Shown here: positions 51,021 through 61,683 of the stretch, piece after piece
How positions within the stretch are numbered: the first letter of the stretch is position 1
Layout of the letters: each line of letters opens with the position of its first letter
NCBI GenBank assembly: GCA_933822405.4
Contig: CAKOGP040001925.1
Coordinates: forward strand, 199,899 to 263,898
Origin: Cylindrotheca closterium
Taxonomy: Eukaryota > Bacillariophyta > Bacillariophyceae > Bacillariales > Bacillariaceae
Direction of reading: 5' to 3'
Length of the DNA: 64,000 bases
Translations under genes and position numbers: made by a program
The notes under the pieces: generated by a model
Seen by the model: the letters and a program-made list of their open reading frames with translations, nothing else
Database searches by the model: none
What the model was told of the DNA's origin: nothing

Positions 51021-52781
51021 TCAATCAACGCACCCAGTCCTGTCTGCTGCCTTGTAGCTATATTGGTGGTACCACACATTGGCTGCATACTTGACCCCTT
51101 TCGTCACTGGTTGGGCTTCATGTTGAGTTCGCAGTTCAATTTCATTTGGAGATTCGTCCAGAGTGCTGGGCCAGATTAATGCTTTTCCAAGCTTTGGCTC
51201 CACTTTCAGGTCAAGCTTGTCAAAGTAAGTCGAGCCACCTTCTTCCACATCATTAAGGTACAGAAATACCGTGAGAATTCGTACTCCAATCTGCTTCTCT
51301 TCATGTTCATAGATGTAATCGTGATGCGGTTTATAATACTGTCCGGGTTCATACTTGAGCAGCTGCATATATTCTCCATTCTCGGATGGAACCCCAGTCA
51401 AGTTTTCAATACGCTCTAAAACTCGAAGTGTGACCTCATCTTGTGAGCAATCCGCTTCTTCCATGCACCACGCATTCGTCGATGTTCGGTCGTTTGATAT
51501 TTCTGATTCCATGGTGCCATCAGAATCGACATCACCAACTTGCTGACTCCTTTCATATCCAGACAATTGCCCAAGTTCGACTAGTCGTTTTGCTTCATCT
51601 TCTGAAAGAAGATTGTCGACAGTCACTACCCATGGTCCATCCGTTTCTGGAGATGAAAGAACTTCGACCGTGAATTCGTTTCCAGCGTTGGATGCAATTG
51701 CCTGAAACATTCGATTGAGATCGCCAGATTTCCAAGCCGGTTTTGCATCAGGATCAATTGGGCACCGCAAATGATAGTCATTCCAAGTACACGAGTTACA
51801 GATTGGAGCGCAATGCTCTTTCATGTCTATCGTATTTGTTTTCGGGATCAAGTCGTTAGGAGTGTACTATATACATGAACACAAAAGAAGGAGGTTACAT
51901 TTCAATTCACTTACACGGCTCATTCGCTTCACATTCTCCGTGCACCGCCCAGAAGGCACACAATCGATGATCGTTTTGACACCAAGAAAGAACTTCGGGG
52001 TCTTCTTCGTATTCAGCGTAGTGAGCGATGTAATTTCGAGCTTTTCCAAGCATCCACGTAATGTCTTGACGCTTCGTGCCACTGTCCACGACCAGTGACT
52101 GGGGGACTCCAAGATCAGCTCCTCGGAGAATGTATACTGATTTGTCGCATATGTTACAGCTCTCTGGACAGGCCTCTTCCATGTATTCCGGGTCCGACTC
52201 GCATTCACCTTCCTTTGCCAAACGGGGACAGTTTCGAGTCTTATCGGCACAGGGTGCGATATCATAGGAATCCTCAGCAGTATCTAATTCAATGAGTTCT
52301 TCATATGACATAACATCTAGCCCCCTTCGGAATCTACTGCCTGTTGCTACATGAGCGCATGTGTCACAACTCCGCCGACAGACACGTCTCATGTACGATG
52401 GATTAGCGTGACATTCCCCTGTGGTGGTGACGAAGTGCAGTGAGACCACCAGCGTCGATCAGATTAAAACTTATTAACCAAGAAAAAAATTGACGTACCA
52501 AGTGAAGCCCACAAGTCGCAATGTTCATTTTCGTCATAACATTCTTTATCCTGAGGTTGATAATCCTCAAAATAATCTTCTTCGTCGTCCTCATCGAATT
52601 CAAACTCGAAGATTTCCTCATCATACTCGATTTCTACCTCCTCTTCGTATTCCTCATAGTATTCTTCCTCATGTTCGTCATATTGATGTTTTGGCCGATG
52701 CACTTCAGAAGCTATGGCACTGTGGTTGAGCAAGATTATTATGCTTAGGGATGCAATGATTGAAAGGTATTCTCGCTTCAT
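51021..52781 (-). CDS. Prolyl 4-hydroxylase with three ShKT domains
   Basis: Three exons on the minus strand, 52781-52499, 52418-51915 and 51826-51021, both introns phase 1 GT-AG, 530 aa. Signal peptide at about 1-24, then a Glu/Asp/Tyr-rich stretch (34-76). Three ShKT-type six-Cys modules lie at about 81-115, 151-185 and 241-275. Both splices cut inside a ShKT module and restore its pattern (NPSYMRRVC, DPEYMEEAC, EPYMKEHC), which strongly supports them. The 2-oxoglutarate/Fe(II) dioxygenase domain follows, with HxD at 430-432 (PHHDY), the second His at 498 (TQHEAQ) and the 2-oxoglutarate Lys at about 505. Family knowledge: hydroxylates prolines in secreted proteins in the ER. P4H with ShKT modules is known from plants and algae; three modules before the catalytic domain, rather than one after it, is less usual. 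Confidence 0.9.
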
Positions 52782-53237
52782 TATTTTTATTCAATTGGGG
52801 AGATCAGTGCTTGTCCAAAAGCATAACAGGGTATTATGGAAACAGTGACTGGTTTCGTTTATTGTGTCAAGCCTTTAGTATAAGGTTTTAGTATAAGGTT
52901 ATTGTCCTCAAGATGCGCCTATCGTCTCATCGTCTAATTATTGTCATTTTCAAAAATTGAGCATTGCCTCGACGGATTGGACTCATTCGAGTACATAAAG
53001 AAGCTAAATCTGGAGGCTCATATATAGTGCCACAAATTGAAAATTTGAATGGTTGCTATCATGGCCTTTCATCATACCAACATCCTGAGGCTTGCTGCTA
53101 TCCAGAATACCTCGACACTGGTATCCATCATCTACAGACAAAAAGTGGCCGATGTTAGATAAATCTTCTAGTATGATTTATTATGTTCAATACTAGTAGC
53201 ACCACCATAATCGTTCTTATTGCTCTCCGTCGAAATC
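52782..53237. other. Intergenic region
   Basis: 456 bases with the promoter of the minus-strand hydroxylase gene. A short direct repeat (TTTAGTATAAGGTT twice) lies at about 52872-52902. No gene is supported. Confidence 0.45.
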
Positions 53238-54167
53238 TCAATTTGTTTCTCTGGATTGCCGTTTTGATTTTTGGATGTCAAACACAAAACCCAAGGATTC
53301 CAGCATCTGCAGTCGACCCATCGTCATGTTCGAAGATAGAGACCCATTGATGAAACGTTTGTATTGCCGACGTTGACACTTCACCCAAGTAGACAAGGCT
53401 GCATTCCTTGGATAGTGCGACGGTACGTTGCAATGACCTTTGATTTGTTTGAAGGCAATCAGCTCGTTCACCTTCTCCTGCCATGCTGAGTTGTGAGAAT
53501 GCCAGACAAAGCCGATGGACTCGAGGTCTTGGATACGATGAGTTGTCATGGTGGATGTAGTGTCACCGTCGTTGAGCTTTTTAAATTGGTACCTTTGTCG
53601 CTTGACCCACCGTGCGAGGATAGGATCTTCTGGAGAAGAATGAGGAACGCAGCAATGACCATGCTCAAACTTAAATTGGACGAGCCTTTTGAACTGGGTT
53701 CTCCATTTGGACTCCTGGTAAGGTCTGAATCGGGCCATGACTTCGTCTCCATCAGGACTCTCTTTCACTGGGCTCATCCGTTGTCGCTTCTTGTTGAGAC
53801 TCATTTGGTCAGTGGTGAAGAAGGCCTCGTCGGAGCGTCTTTCGACTCCCGCAGTGCCACCAGCAGTGTCACTGGAGTGTATCAGGCCTTGTGGATGGTT
53901 GGTACTACGTGTGGGCTTGGTATGGCTCAGTAGCTCAATCATGGAACACACAGGGAAAGCTGAGTGAACGAGTTGTGGCACTTGGCCTTGTGGTCTGAGA
54001 GGCAAAGGCTCCATGTTTGGATCATCAAAAGGCAAATCAAACTGATCCAAAGATGGCAGGAGGAGAGGACGTGCCAAAAGGGACATTAGACTGCCTTCCG
54101 CGAGATTTGAGTAGATGCAGCTATCATTTCGAAGCCTGTCGCTGTTGGCTCTGTGGTTGAAGATCAT
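53238..54167 (-). CDS. HA (helicase-associated) domain protein without a helicase, copy 1
   Basis: 309 aa, single exon. The N-terminal 140 residues are poorly ordered and contain the basic run NKKRQR (125-130), a possible nuclear signal. Two HA domains follow: about 155-222 (KWRTQFKRLVQFKFEHGHCC, then LARWVKRQRYQFKKL) and about 229-295 (WQEKVNELIAFKQIKGHCNV, then LSTWVKCQRRQYKRF). HA modules (the Pfam helicase-associated domain) are small helical units with conserved Trp, HGHCNVP and WVxxQR that occur in bacterial helicases and, in large numbers, as stand-alone repeats in diatoms. No ATPase motifs are present. A nucleic-acid-binding or regulatory role is plausible but unproven. The gene at 55726-56613 is a duplicate in the same orientation. 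Confidence 0.85.
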   Translation of the reverse strand: MIFNHRANSDRLRNDSCIYSNLAEGSLMSLLARPLLLPSLDQFDLPFDDPNMEPLPLRPQGQVPQLVHSAFPVCSMIELLSHTKPTRSTNHPQGLIHSSDTAGGTAGVERRSDEAFFTTDQMSLNKKRQRMSPVKESPDGDEVMARFRPYQESKWRTQFKRLVQFKFEHGHCCVPHSSPEDPILARWVKRQRYQFKKLNDGDTTSTMTTHRIQDLESIGFVWHSHNSAWQEKVNELIAFKQIKGHCNVPSHYPRNAALSTWVKCQRRQYKRFINGSLSSNMTMGRLQMLESLGFVFDIQKSKRQSRETN

Positions 54168-55725
54168 TGGAAAATACTAAATACAGTGTGAACGAAATTT
54201 GTGTGTCAGTGTCCCAGAATAATGTTTTAGCGTTTATACGAACTGTTGGGGAACTGCGTGGTACCAGGTACGAGTACTCGTAATACATGCTGATAAGACA
54301 CTGCCCTCGCACGTTTAAATGAAATACAGGATGATGAAGAGACACTGCATGGTACTCGTACGTGTACCATTACCAGGTACGAACATAACGGAAAAGATAC
54401 AGCACGAGGTACCATCAGGTACTCGTACTTCTGTAACACATAAGGTGTCTGATCGAGTACCCAAAGAGGCGCAATCCGCACACTGCTGAACAGTCCCAGG
54501 AACGGCCGGGAAATAGAAATTTAGCATACAATTCTTGGGAGTAAATATTGATTTCCAGGCCGTCCCAGGAAAGAAAAAAGATTTGTTATCATAGATCCGC
54601 TACTGTAGGTACCGGTACTGTAGGTATACTGTTTCTGTTCTAGTTTCCACAACTCTAGTAGAGAATCCGGAAAAAAAAACACTCATCCTGCTCTTGTTTC
54701 TATTTGCTCGCAACAAAATTAATTATTTGTACGGTTTGGAATCCGTCAACAGGTTCGCATATGGTACGCGGTAGCTCCCTTGAGTTCTCCCTGCGGTGAT
54801 CTGCAGTGGTGCCTACAAAGGTACAATATGTATACCTGTCGTATCATTTTATATAAGACATGATGTCGGATCAAGTTAGTGGGGTAGTTCCCGTTTCAGA
54901 ATTATATGAACATATATCTTCGGTGTTGGAGGAATCGCGATTTCGGGCCATAATAAGTGATTCTCTGTTCGAGCTCACTGCAGTATTCGAATCAAAGTGG
55001 TTCCTTGTTCGTGCTCCATTTTTGAAGGAATGTTATGTGGCATCTGAACTGGAACTTGGTTTCTGATCGGTCTGGGTGCGAATCCGAACTACGAGTAGTC
55101 CTAAGCAAACTCTTAAGAAGAATTGTTTTCAGTCTGGTGTTTGAACCGGGTCTCGGTATGCCGGTAGTGACAAGGTCGTTTGTCACTGAATGTGACGGTG
55201 CGGCTCGTGGCTCTGGGAGCAGGACCAATTCATCGTGCATATGGGGCTCTTGTTTCTTTGTTCAGACCAGACAAGACGGACAGATTACTGTCACAGTACC
55301 ATAGTCACTTCGCTAGGATCATTTCAACGATTGTTTAGCCTGATAGTGAAATGTAGATGTATATTCTCCTCCTGTTCTGAGCATCCCGCCGGCATGGAAG
55401 ATAGACTTTGATATTAAAAAAGAAAAACTGGAGGCTCACAACTCCAAAAATGGCCGAGGACTTAATTGGCCTTTGTCATCACTGTCCCAAAGTTAGTTTC
55501 TGTCCACAGCACCTCGATAGCAGGTCTTCTATTTCAAACCTGTTCAAGAACCATCGGGAATTACACATTCTGTCATCATTGCAGTGCAATAACAATACGA
55601 TTATGGCTGAAGTATTTAGAGCAAACATGTTGAAGTAAGCTTGAGGACACGAGGCTTGTGTGTAGAAAACTGTTTTATTTATGGTATGTGCAAAATCAGC
55701 ACCAAAATCGTTCAAACTCAATTTG
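54168..55725. other. Intergenic region rich in GTAC palindromes
   Basis: About 1.5 kb between the HA genes. Between 54260 and 54440 lie repeated GGTAC, ACTCGTAC and TACGAGTA elements, including the perfect palindrome TACGAGTACTCGTA at 54269-54282 and a near-palindrome GGTACTCGTACGTGTACC at 54351-54368. A TACCGGTA lies at 54610-54617. A 68-codon plus-strand frame at 54860-55066 has an ATG but no domain and is not called. Confidence 0.5.
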
Positions 55726-56613
55726 TTAGCTCGACTGTTTTGATTTTAGGATGTCGAACACAAAACCCAAGGATTCCAACAGTTGGATTCGATCCATCGT
55801 CATGGGTGAAGGAGAGATTCCTCTGATGAAGCGCTTCCATTGCCGACGTTGACACTTCACCCAAGTGGACAAGGCTGCATTCTTTGGATAGTGCGACGGG
55901 ACGTTGCAATGACCGTTGGCTTGTTTGAAGGCCATTAGCTCGTTAACCTTTTCCTGCCATGCTGAGGCATGAGAATGCCACACAAAGCCTATGGAATCGA
56001 GGTCTTGGATGCGACGGCTTGTCATGGTGGATGTTGGGTCGTTGTCGTTGAGCTTTTTGAATTGGTACCTTTGTCGCTTGACCCATCGTGCTAGGATGGG
56101 GTCTTCTGGATACGAATGAGGAACACAGCAATGGCCATGTTCAAACTTGTATTCAACGAGCTTTTTGAACTGGGATCGCCATTGCGTCTCTTGGTAAGGT
56201 CTGAATCGGGCCATGACTTCTTCTTCATTAGCAGAAGTAGCTTGCACAGGGCTCGTACGTTGTCGCTTCTTGCTGAGACATATTTGGTCATCGGTGAAGA
56301 AGGCCTCTTCGGAGCCTCTTTTGGATCCAACATTGGTGGCGATGGAATCCAGACTGCCCATCAGGTCTCGTAGATGGTTGGAACCAGAACTCGAATGAAC
56401 GACTTGTGGCAGTTGGCTTTGCGATCTCAGAGGCAAAGGCTCCATGCTTGGGTCGTCAAAGGGATTCTCAAAAGAAAAGCTTTGAAAGTGATCCAAGGAT
56501 GATGACATGAGAGGATGTGCCAAAAGGGACATTAGATTGCCATTGGCGATTTTGGAGCAGCTGTAACTATCCTTTCGGAGTTTGTCGTTGTTGGTACTGC
56601 GGCTTGAAATCAT
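55726..56613 (-). CDS. HA (helicase-associated) domain protein without a helicase, copy 2
   Basis: 295 aa from the ATG at 56613, which aligns with the start of copy 1 (MISSRSTNNDKLRKDS against MIFNHRANSDRLRNDS); the longer frame to 56670 is not used. The N-terminal part keeps LMSLLAHPL and DDPSMEPLPLRSQ from copy 1, and the basic run SKKRQR. The two HA domains have WRSQFKKLVEYKFEHGHCC, LARWVKRQRYQFKKL, WQEKVNELMAFKQANGHCN and LSTWVKCQRRQWKRF. The HA domains are much better conserved between the copies than the linker, which indicates that these domains are under constraint. No helicase motifs are present. Both genes are on the minus strand with 1.5 kb between them. Confidence 0.85.
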   Translation of the reverse strand: MISSRSTNNDKLRKDSYSCSKIANGNLMSLLAHPLMSSSLDHFQSFSFENPFDDPSMEPLPLRSQSQLPQVVHSSSGSNHLRDLMGSLDSIATNVGSKRGSEEAFFTDDQICLSKKRQRTSPVQATSANEEEVMARFRPYQETQWRSQFKKLVEYKFEHGHCCVPHSYPEDPILARWVKRQRYQFKKLNDNDPTSTMTSRRIQDLDSIGFVWHSHASAWQEKVNELMAFKQANGHCNVPSHYPKNAALSTWVKCQRRQWKRFIRGISPSPMTMDRIQLLESLGFVFDILKSKQSS

Positions 56614-58758
56614 TTTCCACAGCAAATTGGAAGAATTGAAAAATTGTGAGGACAATCGAAGGATACACAATTGTAGTTAATTCCGGAGATTCCTTCGATC
56701 TTTGGCTGATAAGACATTACATAATTCGTTCAGAGCTTCGCTCGAAGCACCATTTGGAACGCACATAATGGTCGTATTGACCAGGTACCGGTACACGTGC
56801 ATGATATCTGATCAAGTGTGGGTACCACTCAGGCGGTGCAGACAGTCCCGATTCGACAGCTACGAAAAAATGAACTGTGTCAGACATTCCTTCCAATATT
56901 CACCAATGCATAAAATTTCTGATAAAATTAGTGTGACGACAGTCCCGATTCGGTAATTACAAAATTCACAATTTCAGATCATTCAGTGAGAATTTGTGCG
57001 TCGGAGGAACTATATTCCAGCATTAGTGAGACCGGCATAATTCCATTTAACGTTAGTACCGTTAGCTTTTTTCTGATCAAATTTTTGCGCGAGTCTAAAC
57101 AAGTTCATTCAACGGGTTCTTGATCAGAGACAACAAAAAGGCAACATTGTGCTCCAAGTATTCAATATTGGATATTGTAGAACTGTCGAAGGTAGCATGG
57201 TCCTGTTATTGTGGCTGTTGCATCTCTAGACTGACTCATCGCTATATATTATACAACTCTCTGTGCAATCGATTCGCTCGAGTCAAAGTACAGGTACATA
57301 TAGTATTCCTTTTTTAAAAACAGAACATCCGCCAGTCACGGCGAAATGGAAGGTGGAGAAATGGTGAAAAACCAACTTTCGACCTTAGCCCACATACCGT
57401 ATGACCATTTTCATCAAAACAACCCATCAGACGTCTTCCTATGACCCTTTGGGCCCACTGTAAATGGCCAATTGCTTGGTATGTACCTAGGTTCGATCAG
57501 TGGCACAAGAATAGGCTGATTGTAGCACTTAGATGCTAAAAAGTGACTTTTGTGCCATTTCGTTTGGTCTTCTTAGAGGACGACAATGACAATTGGAGAG
57601 CTACAAGCCTGTGGCTAGCTCGAAAGTGTCCTATTGGTGGTATATATGGGCTTTGGGGACTTTCGCACTAGGCTAGAGGAGCATGCCAACTCGAACAGAG
57701 GCGGCTTCGTTTGGGAGCAACAAAATACTTGTTCATGCCATTATTGAAGGACGACTATCATGGCAACAAGATAGATGATGATGATATGTTATGCTCGTAT
57801 AGAGAGTATCAGAGCAAATAGTTTTTTGTCCTTTGGTGGAAACAATACAGGAGGTCAGTTTTGCATCACTGGAGAGTTTGGCCTCAGAGTTCAAGAAAAA
57901 GTCACGATGCAGATGTATCGGTATTCTTGGACAAGAGCATCTCCACCGACGCCACTACCATTGACACATTCGTGCTCCTCAGTGAGATAGATGAAATGGT
58001 CCCTTGCCTCCTCGTAAGAAGAATGATGGCACAATTTGACTCTGTCGGCTGTGATAGATTTTAGAAAAGAGCAAAGTCGGCATCGTGAACTATAGTTTCG
58101 GGAAACCGGATTATGACGCTGCTTCCATACCTGGCAACGAGTTTATTCAAATGGTTTCTTCTAAAGGGAACGCTACCACACGATGTCTACTGTAGTACTA
58201 TGGGAACAACACACAACATCGGCCTCCAACCCGCCATGACTATTCAAATGGCTGAGATATAATCTGGCCGAAACTCCACACCCCACCCATTATTGGCGGC
58301 TGGTTATAAAACGAACTCCAATGATGCGATCGATCCGAAGGGAAATAATTTTGGATTTCGCTGAAATTTATTTACATCGACGACTATATCCTCAACGACA
58401 GATGAAACGAAGATATCTCCTCGATGCGGCATTGTTTGGAAGACACCAATCAACCAAAAGACCTATATCATCAGCAGTGGTGGGGCTATAGTGATATTAA
58501 GCGCTCGACTGTGGATTCGAACTGGTAGGCTAGGATACGAGTGAAGACGAGCGATCAATCCACCAGCATTGACGATTCCATTCACCTTCAATTCGAAGCT
58601 AGCTGTATGTGGCACCGTATAGACCTAGAATATACCTAACATTATTTTACAGCTACGCTGCATTTATCATGTATGGCTAGATATTGCGATAGGAGTTCGT
58701 TATTTTCACTCTTTAGAGTTTTATCGTAAGCTCATATCTATTAGTGAATGAATCTATC
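56614..58758. other. Long intergenic region without supported genes
   Basis: About 2.1 kb. A TACCGGTA followed by CACGTG lies at 56786-56798, and CATGATATCTGATCAAGTG at about 56799-56817 resembles CATGATGTCGGATCAAGTT at about 54858-54877 upstream of the other HA gene, so part of the HA promoter was copied with the gene. The stretch 57300-58620 has several moderately long frames broken by stops and could be a decayed element or gene, but I recognise no motif. Confidence 0.4.
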
Positions 58759-61683
58759 TTATAGACGGCATTGCGATTTATCCCCATTTCCCAGAGGTGT
58801 GCATGTGCCGGCGCAACAACCAGATTCGTTGTCTGTACAGTCATCGTTTCGGCCAAGTCCAGTGCAGGCACCTTCTTCAATCCAGGCTGCGCCGCCACAG
58901 GCACCGCAGGATGCTTCACTCTCTTGGCATGCAGCTCCGACTCCACCGCAGGTGAGAAAGTTCTTCGAACAACAAAAGTTACCAGTTGTGGGTGCTACCT
59001 GCCCTACTTCAATGGGTTCCTCTGTAGGAGGTGGAGTAGGAGCCTTTGTTGGAGATCCAGTTGGAGGTGAAGTTGGAGCCTTTGTTGGAGATCCAGTTGG
59101 AGGTGGAGTTGGAGCCTTTGTTGGTGAGCCAGTTGGAGGCGGAGCTGGAGACTTGGTTGGAGATCCAGTTGGAGGCGGAGTTGGAGACTTGGTTGGTGAG
59201 CCAGTTGGAGGCGGAGTCGGAACAGGCGTGGGTATAGCTGTTGGAGTCCTAGTTTGGCTGTCGACCGGCGACTCGGTTGGAATTTTGGTAGGCTTATCAG
59301 TCGTTGACTTGGTCGGGCTTTGAGATGGCGGCTTGGTTGGAACCATGGTTGGGCTCGACGTTGGTCGTCGTGTTGGCGAGTCGGTTGGTTCATTGACTGG
59401 ACTCGAGGTTGTCGCTTTGCTTGGTGCAGCTGTTGCGCTGACTGGGGCTCCAGTTGGTGCAGCGGCATTTGGTACCCTGCTGGATGGCGCAAATGTAGAA
59501 GAGGCAACTGGTGTACTAGTCCTAGAGTCTTGGGTGGGCTCTGGAGTTGATGTGCCATCATCGATTAGGGGTACAATCACGGGGACGGACACCGACTGTA
59601 CAGAATACAAGAGGCCAAGCGTGTTGGCAATGTCGTCGCTCGTTACCGTTTGTCCAATTGCCTCCAAAAGCATGGCATTGGACTTGTCTTCTTCCAAGTA
59701 TAAATCCAAGATAAGCACATAACTCTTGCAATTGCCGATAGGGTCATCAGCACAAGACTCTTCTCTGCTCTCATGAACTTGTCCGTTAGCAATGGCGCCA
59801 CTAGCATTGGTAGCTGAAATGCCATCTGTAATTGCAATGGTAGCGTCAAAAAAGTCAATAGCTTGGCATCCTGCCATTACCGGAATCAACATTTGTTGAA
59901 CGTGCTTGATGAGGTCGCCGAGAAGAGGACCAAAGTCAGCTTCTGATGCAAGGGTGATGTCGATCTGGATATCAAAGGATTTTTGAATCAAAGACATCTG
60001 ATCCTCCAAAATGTTGCCACTGACGATCGCGTCACACTCCTCTTTTGTTGGAGGGGTGAACACAATGACTCCCTTCAAGTTAGAATCGAGATCCTCTTTA
60101 ATGGGAGGCCCCATTCTTCCGGTGCCCTTTCCAACAAAGAGAAGCGATGTTACTGCGGCGCCAACAGTGACCAGCAGACAGCAAAGCAAGAATGCCCAGC
60201 ATAAAACTTTCCTTTTCTTCTTTTCATCTACCAGAGACTCAGCTTGGCTCTCGTCGTCATGATCGCGTGCCACGGCAATGATAACATGATCACTGTTGTG
60301 TCTAGTCACTTGTGTCAGAGCTTCTCGTCTGCCCTGTTCGCGAGCAGCTTGGAGTTCGTTTTCGTTGTCTTCGGCCATAGATGCTACAATAACAGGTTCC
60401 TCGTCCACTGACATCAGAACCGATCGGCTGTGATCTGTGCTATTACAAGCGAAAGAGTATTCATCTTCTTCCTGTTCTTCGTTTTCTTCCGGCCAGCTGT
60501 GAAGACTAATGTCTAGTGATCGGTTACGACGCGAAGATGACCGCGAGCTTCGAGTGCTGCGGCGCGAAGAGGAGGAGCCCGTGCTTCGAGTGCTGTCATC
60601 GAGTGAGCCTGATGAAAGTGATGAAACCGAACTGCGTACACTGCCATCGATTGAAACGTGGGACGATGCAGATGAAAGAACGCTGACGTCGCCAATGCTG
60701 TTCACGCGAATGGCGCCAGGAACGCTGGGAGGACGGCTGTTGGTGAGATCTTGATCTGAGCTAGCGCGCGCAGCAGAACCTGATGAGCTTCGCGAAGATG
60801 TAGAACTGTTGCTTCGCCCTTTCCTTCTGCCAGAGCGAGAAGATGAGAAAGACAAAGCAATGTTCCTGTTGGCGACTTGGAAAGAACCACTCGCGGCCCC
60901 TGCACCACTGGATGGCGATCGTCGTCTCGATTGATTCGAATGAGAAGTCCATCTCAGGTTCTCTTTTTCTGGTAGGTTAGAGGTGTTATAAGCACGAGAT
61001 GGAATGCGTGGAGGATCATCACGGGGTGGCATGCTGGGAGGAACATCCCGAGAAGAACTGCCCTGAGCCCTCCATCCACTGGAGTATGACCTTCGTCGTT
61101 TGTTCTCTTCCCTGGCTCCACGCCTTGATCCACCCGAGGATGACCTTCGTCTTATGTGCTCGTCTCTGGCTCCATGTCTTGCTTCACTTGTTGTGGATCC
61201 GGAATTTCCTGAGCTACATGATCTTTCAGATGAGCTCAAGCTGGATGATCTTCTATTGGAGCTTCCGGCATGGCTTCGTCTCGAGGACCGACGCCACTTG
61301 TCGCCACTTTTACTTCTACGCTTTTGGGTTCCAGAAGACAGGGCGTTCATTCGAGCCACCTTCTCTTCCAACTCGTCCATAAGATTTAGATGGTTTGATT
61401 TCATCTGGTAGCTAGAAGTCCTAGTCAACGATCTAGAGGATATCCCAGAGCTAGAAGACGAACTCATAGATTCCAGAGATCTCTCAGACATGCCGGAGGA
61501 TCGACTAGTCGCAGCGGTAGAGTTATCACGAGATCCAGCACTTTTAGAGGATCTGATGGAATCCCGTCGAGACCTCCTTCGTGAGGAATATTGCATACTG
61601 TTTCTGCTTTTGTTGCGCCCTTCTCTTCGAGCCTTCTCTTCCAGTTCAGGCAAAATTAGCAGGTGATTGCTGGTGTTACTCAT
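58759..61683 (-). CDS. Large type II membrane protein with PT-rich repeats and Cys-rich end
   Basis: 974 aa from the ATG at 61683, single exon. The cytosolic N-terminus (1-490) is Ser/Arg-rich and disordered, with a repeated motif SNHLLILPELEEKARR (5-20) and SNHLNLMDELEEKVAR (96-111), and an AREQGRREAL helix near 447-456. One membrane segment lies at about 494-517. Outside it is a conserved globular region of about 200 residues (GVIVFTPPTKEECDAI, SFDIQIDITLASEADFGPLL, SYVLILDLYLEEDKSNAMLL). A long Pro/Thr/Ser stalk follows with units such as PTPPPTGSPTKAP. The C-terminus (about 903-974) has many Cys residues (NFCCSKNFLTCGG, CTDNESGCCAGTC). The layout suits a cell-wall or extracellular-matrix protein, perhaps glycosylated on the stalk. 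The gene at 62432-64000 is a relative. Confidence 0.82.
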   Translation of the reverse strand: MSNTSNHLLILPELEEKARREGRNKSRNSMQYSSRRRSRRDSIRSSKSAGSRDNSTAATSRSSGMSERSLESMSSSSSSGISSRSLTRTSSYQMKSNHLNLMDELEEKVARMNALSSGTQKRRSKSGDKWRRSSRRSHAGSSNRRSSSLSSSERSCSSGNSGSTTSEARHGARDEHIRRRSSSGGSRRGAREENKRRRSYSSGWRAQGSSSRDVPPSMPPRDDPPRIPSRAYNTSNLPEKENLRWTSHSNQSRRRSPSSGAGAASGSFQVANRNIALSFSSSRSGRRKGRSNSSTSSRSSSGSAARASSDQDLTNSRPPSVPGAIRVNSIGDVSVLSSASSHVSIDGSVRSSVSSLSSGSLDDSTRSTGSSSSRRSTRSSRSSSRRNRSLDISLHSWPEENEEQEEDEYSFACNSTDHSRSVLMSVDEEPVIVASMAEDNENELQAAREQGRREALTQVTRHNSDHVIIAVARDHDDESQAESLVDEKKKRKVLCWAFLLCCLLVTVGAAVTSLLFVGKGTGRMGPPIKEDLDSNLKGVIVFTPPTKEECDAIVSGNILEDQMSLIQKSFDIQIDITLASEADFGPLLGDLIKHVQQMLIPVMAGCQAIDFFDATIAITDGISATNASGAIANGQVHESREESCADDPIGNCKSYVLILDLYLEEDKSNAMLLEAIGQTVTSDDIANTLGLLYSVQSVSVPVIVPLIDDGTSTPEPTQDSRTSTPVASSTFAPSSRVPNAAAPTGAPVSATAAPSKATTSSPVNEPTDSPTRRPTSSPTMVPTKPPSQSPTKSTTDKPTKIPTESPVDSQTRTPTAIPTPVPTPPPTGSPTKSPTPPPTGSPTKSPAPPPTGSPTKAPTPPPTGSPTKAPTSPPTGSPTKAPTPPPTEEPIEVGQVAPTTGNFCCSKNFLTCGGVGAACQESEASCGACGGAAWIEEGACTGLGRNDDCTDNESGCCAGTCTPLGNGDKSQCRL

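Noticed and set aside
51021..52781. ShKT modules as a sign of a toxin gene
   Set aside because: They are joined in frame to a prolyl 4-hydroxylase with intact iron ligands; ShKT modules are common in such enzymes.
54860..55066. 68-codon plus-strand frame upstream of HA copy 2
   Set aside because: Has an ATG, but the related DNA at 56799 does not keep the frame, so it is more likely duplicated upstream sequence than a gene.
58500..58540. tRNA T-arm-like sequence (GTGGATTCGAACTGG)
   Set aside because: No acceptor stem, D arm or anticodon arm could be placed around it. The same holds for the AGGACCCGTGGG repeats near 13.7 and 14.1 kb.
57300..58620. Possible decayed retroelement
   Set aside because: Several broken frames, but no reverse transcriptase, integrase or RNase H motif, and no terminal repeats seen.
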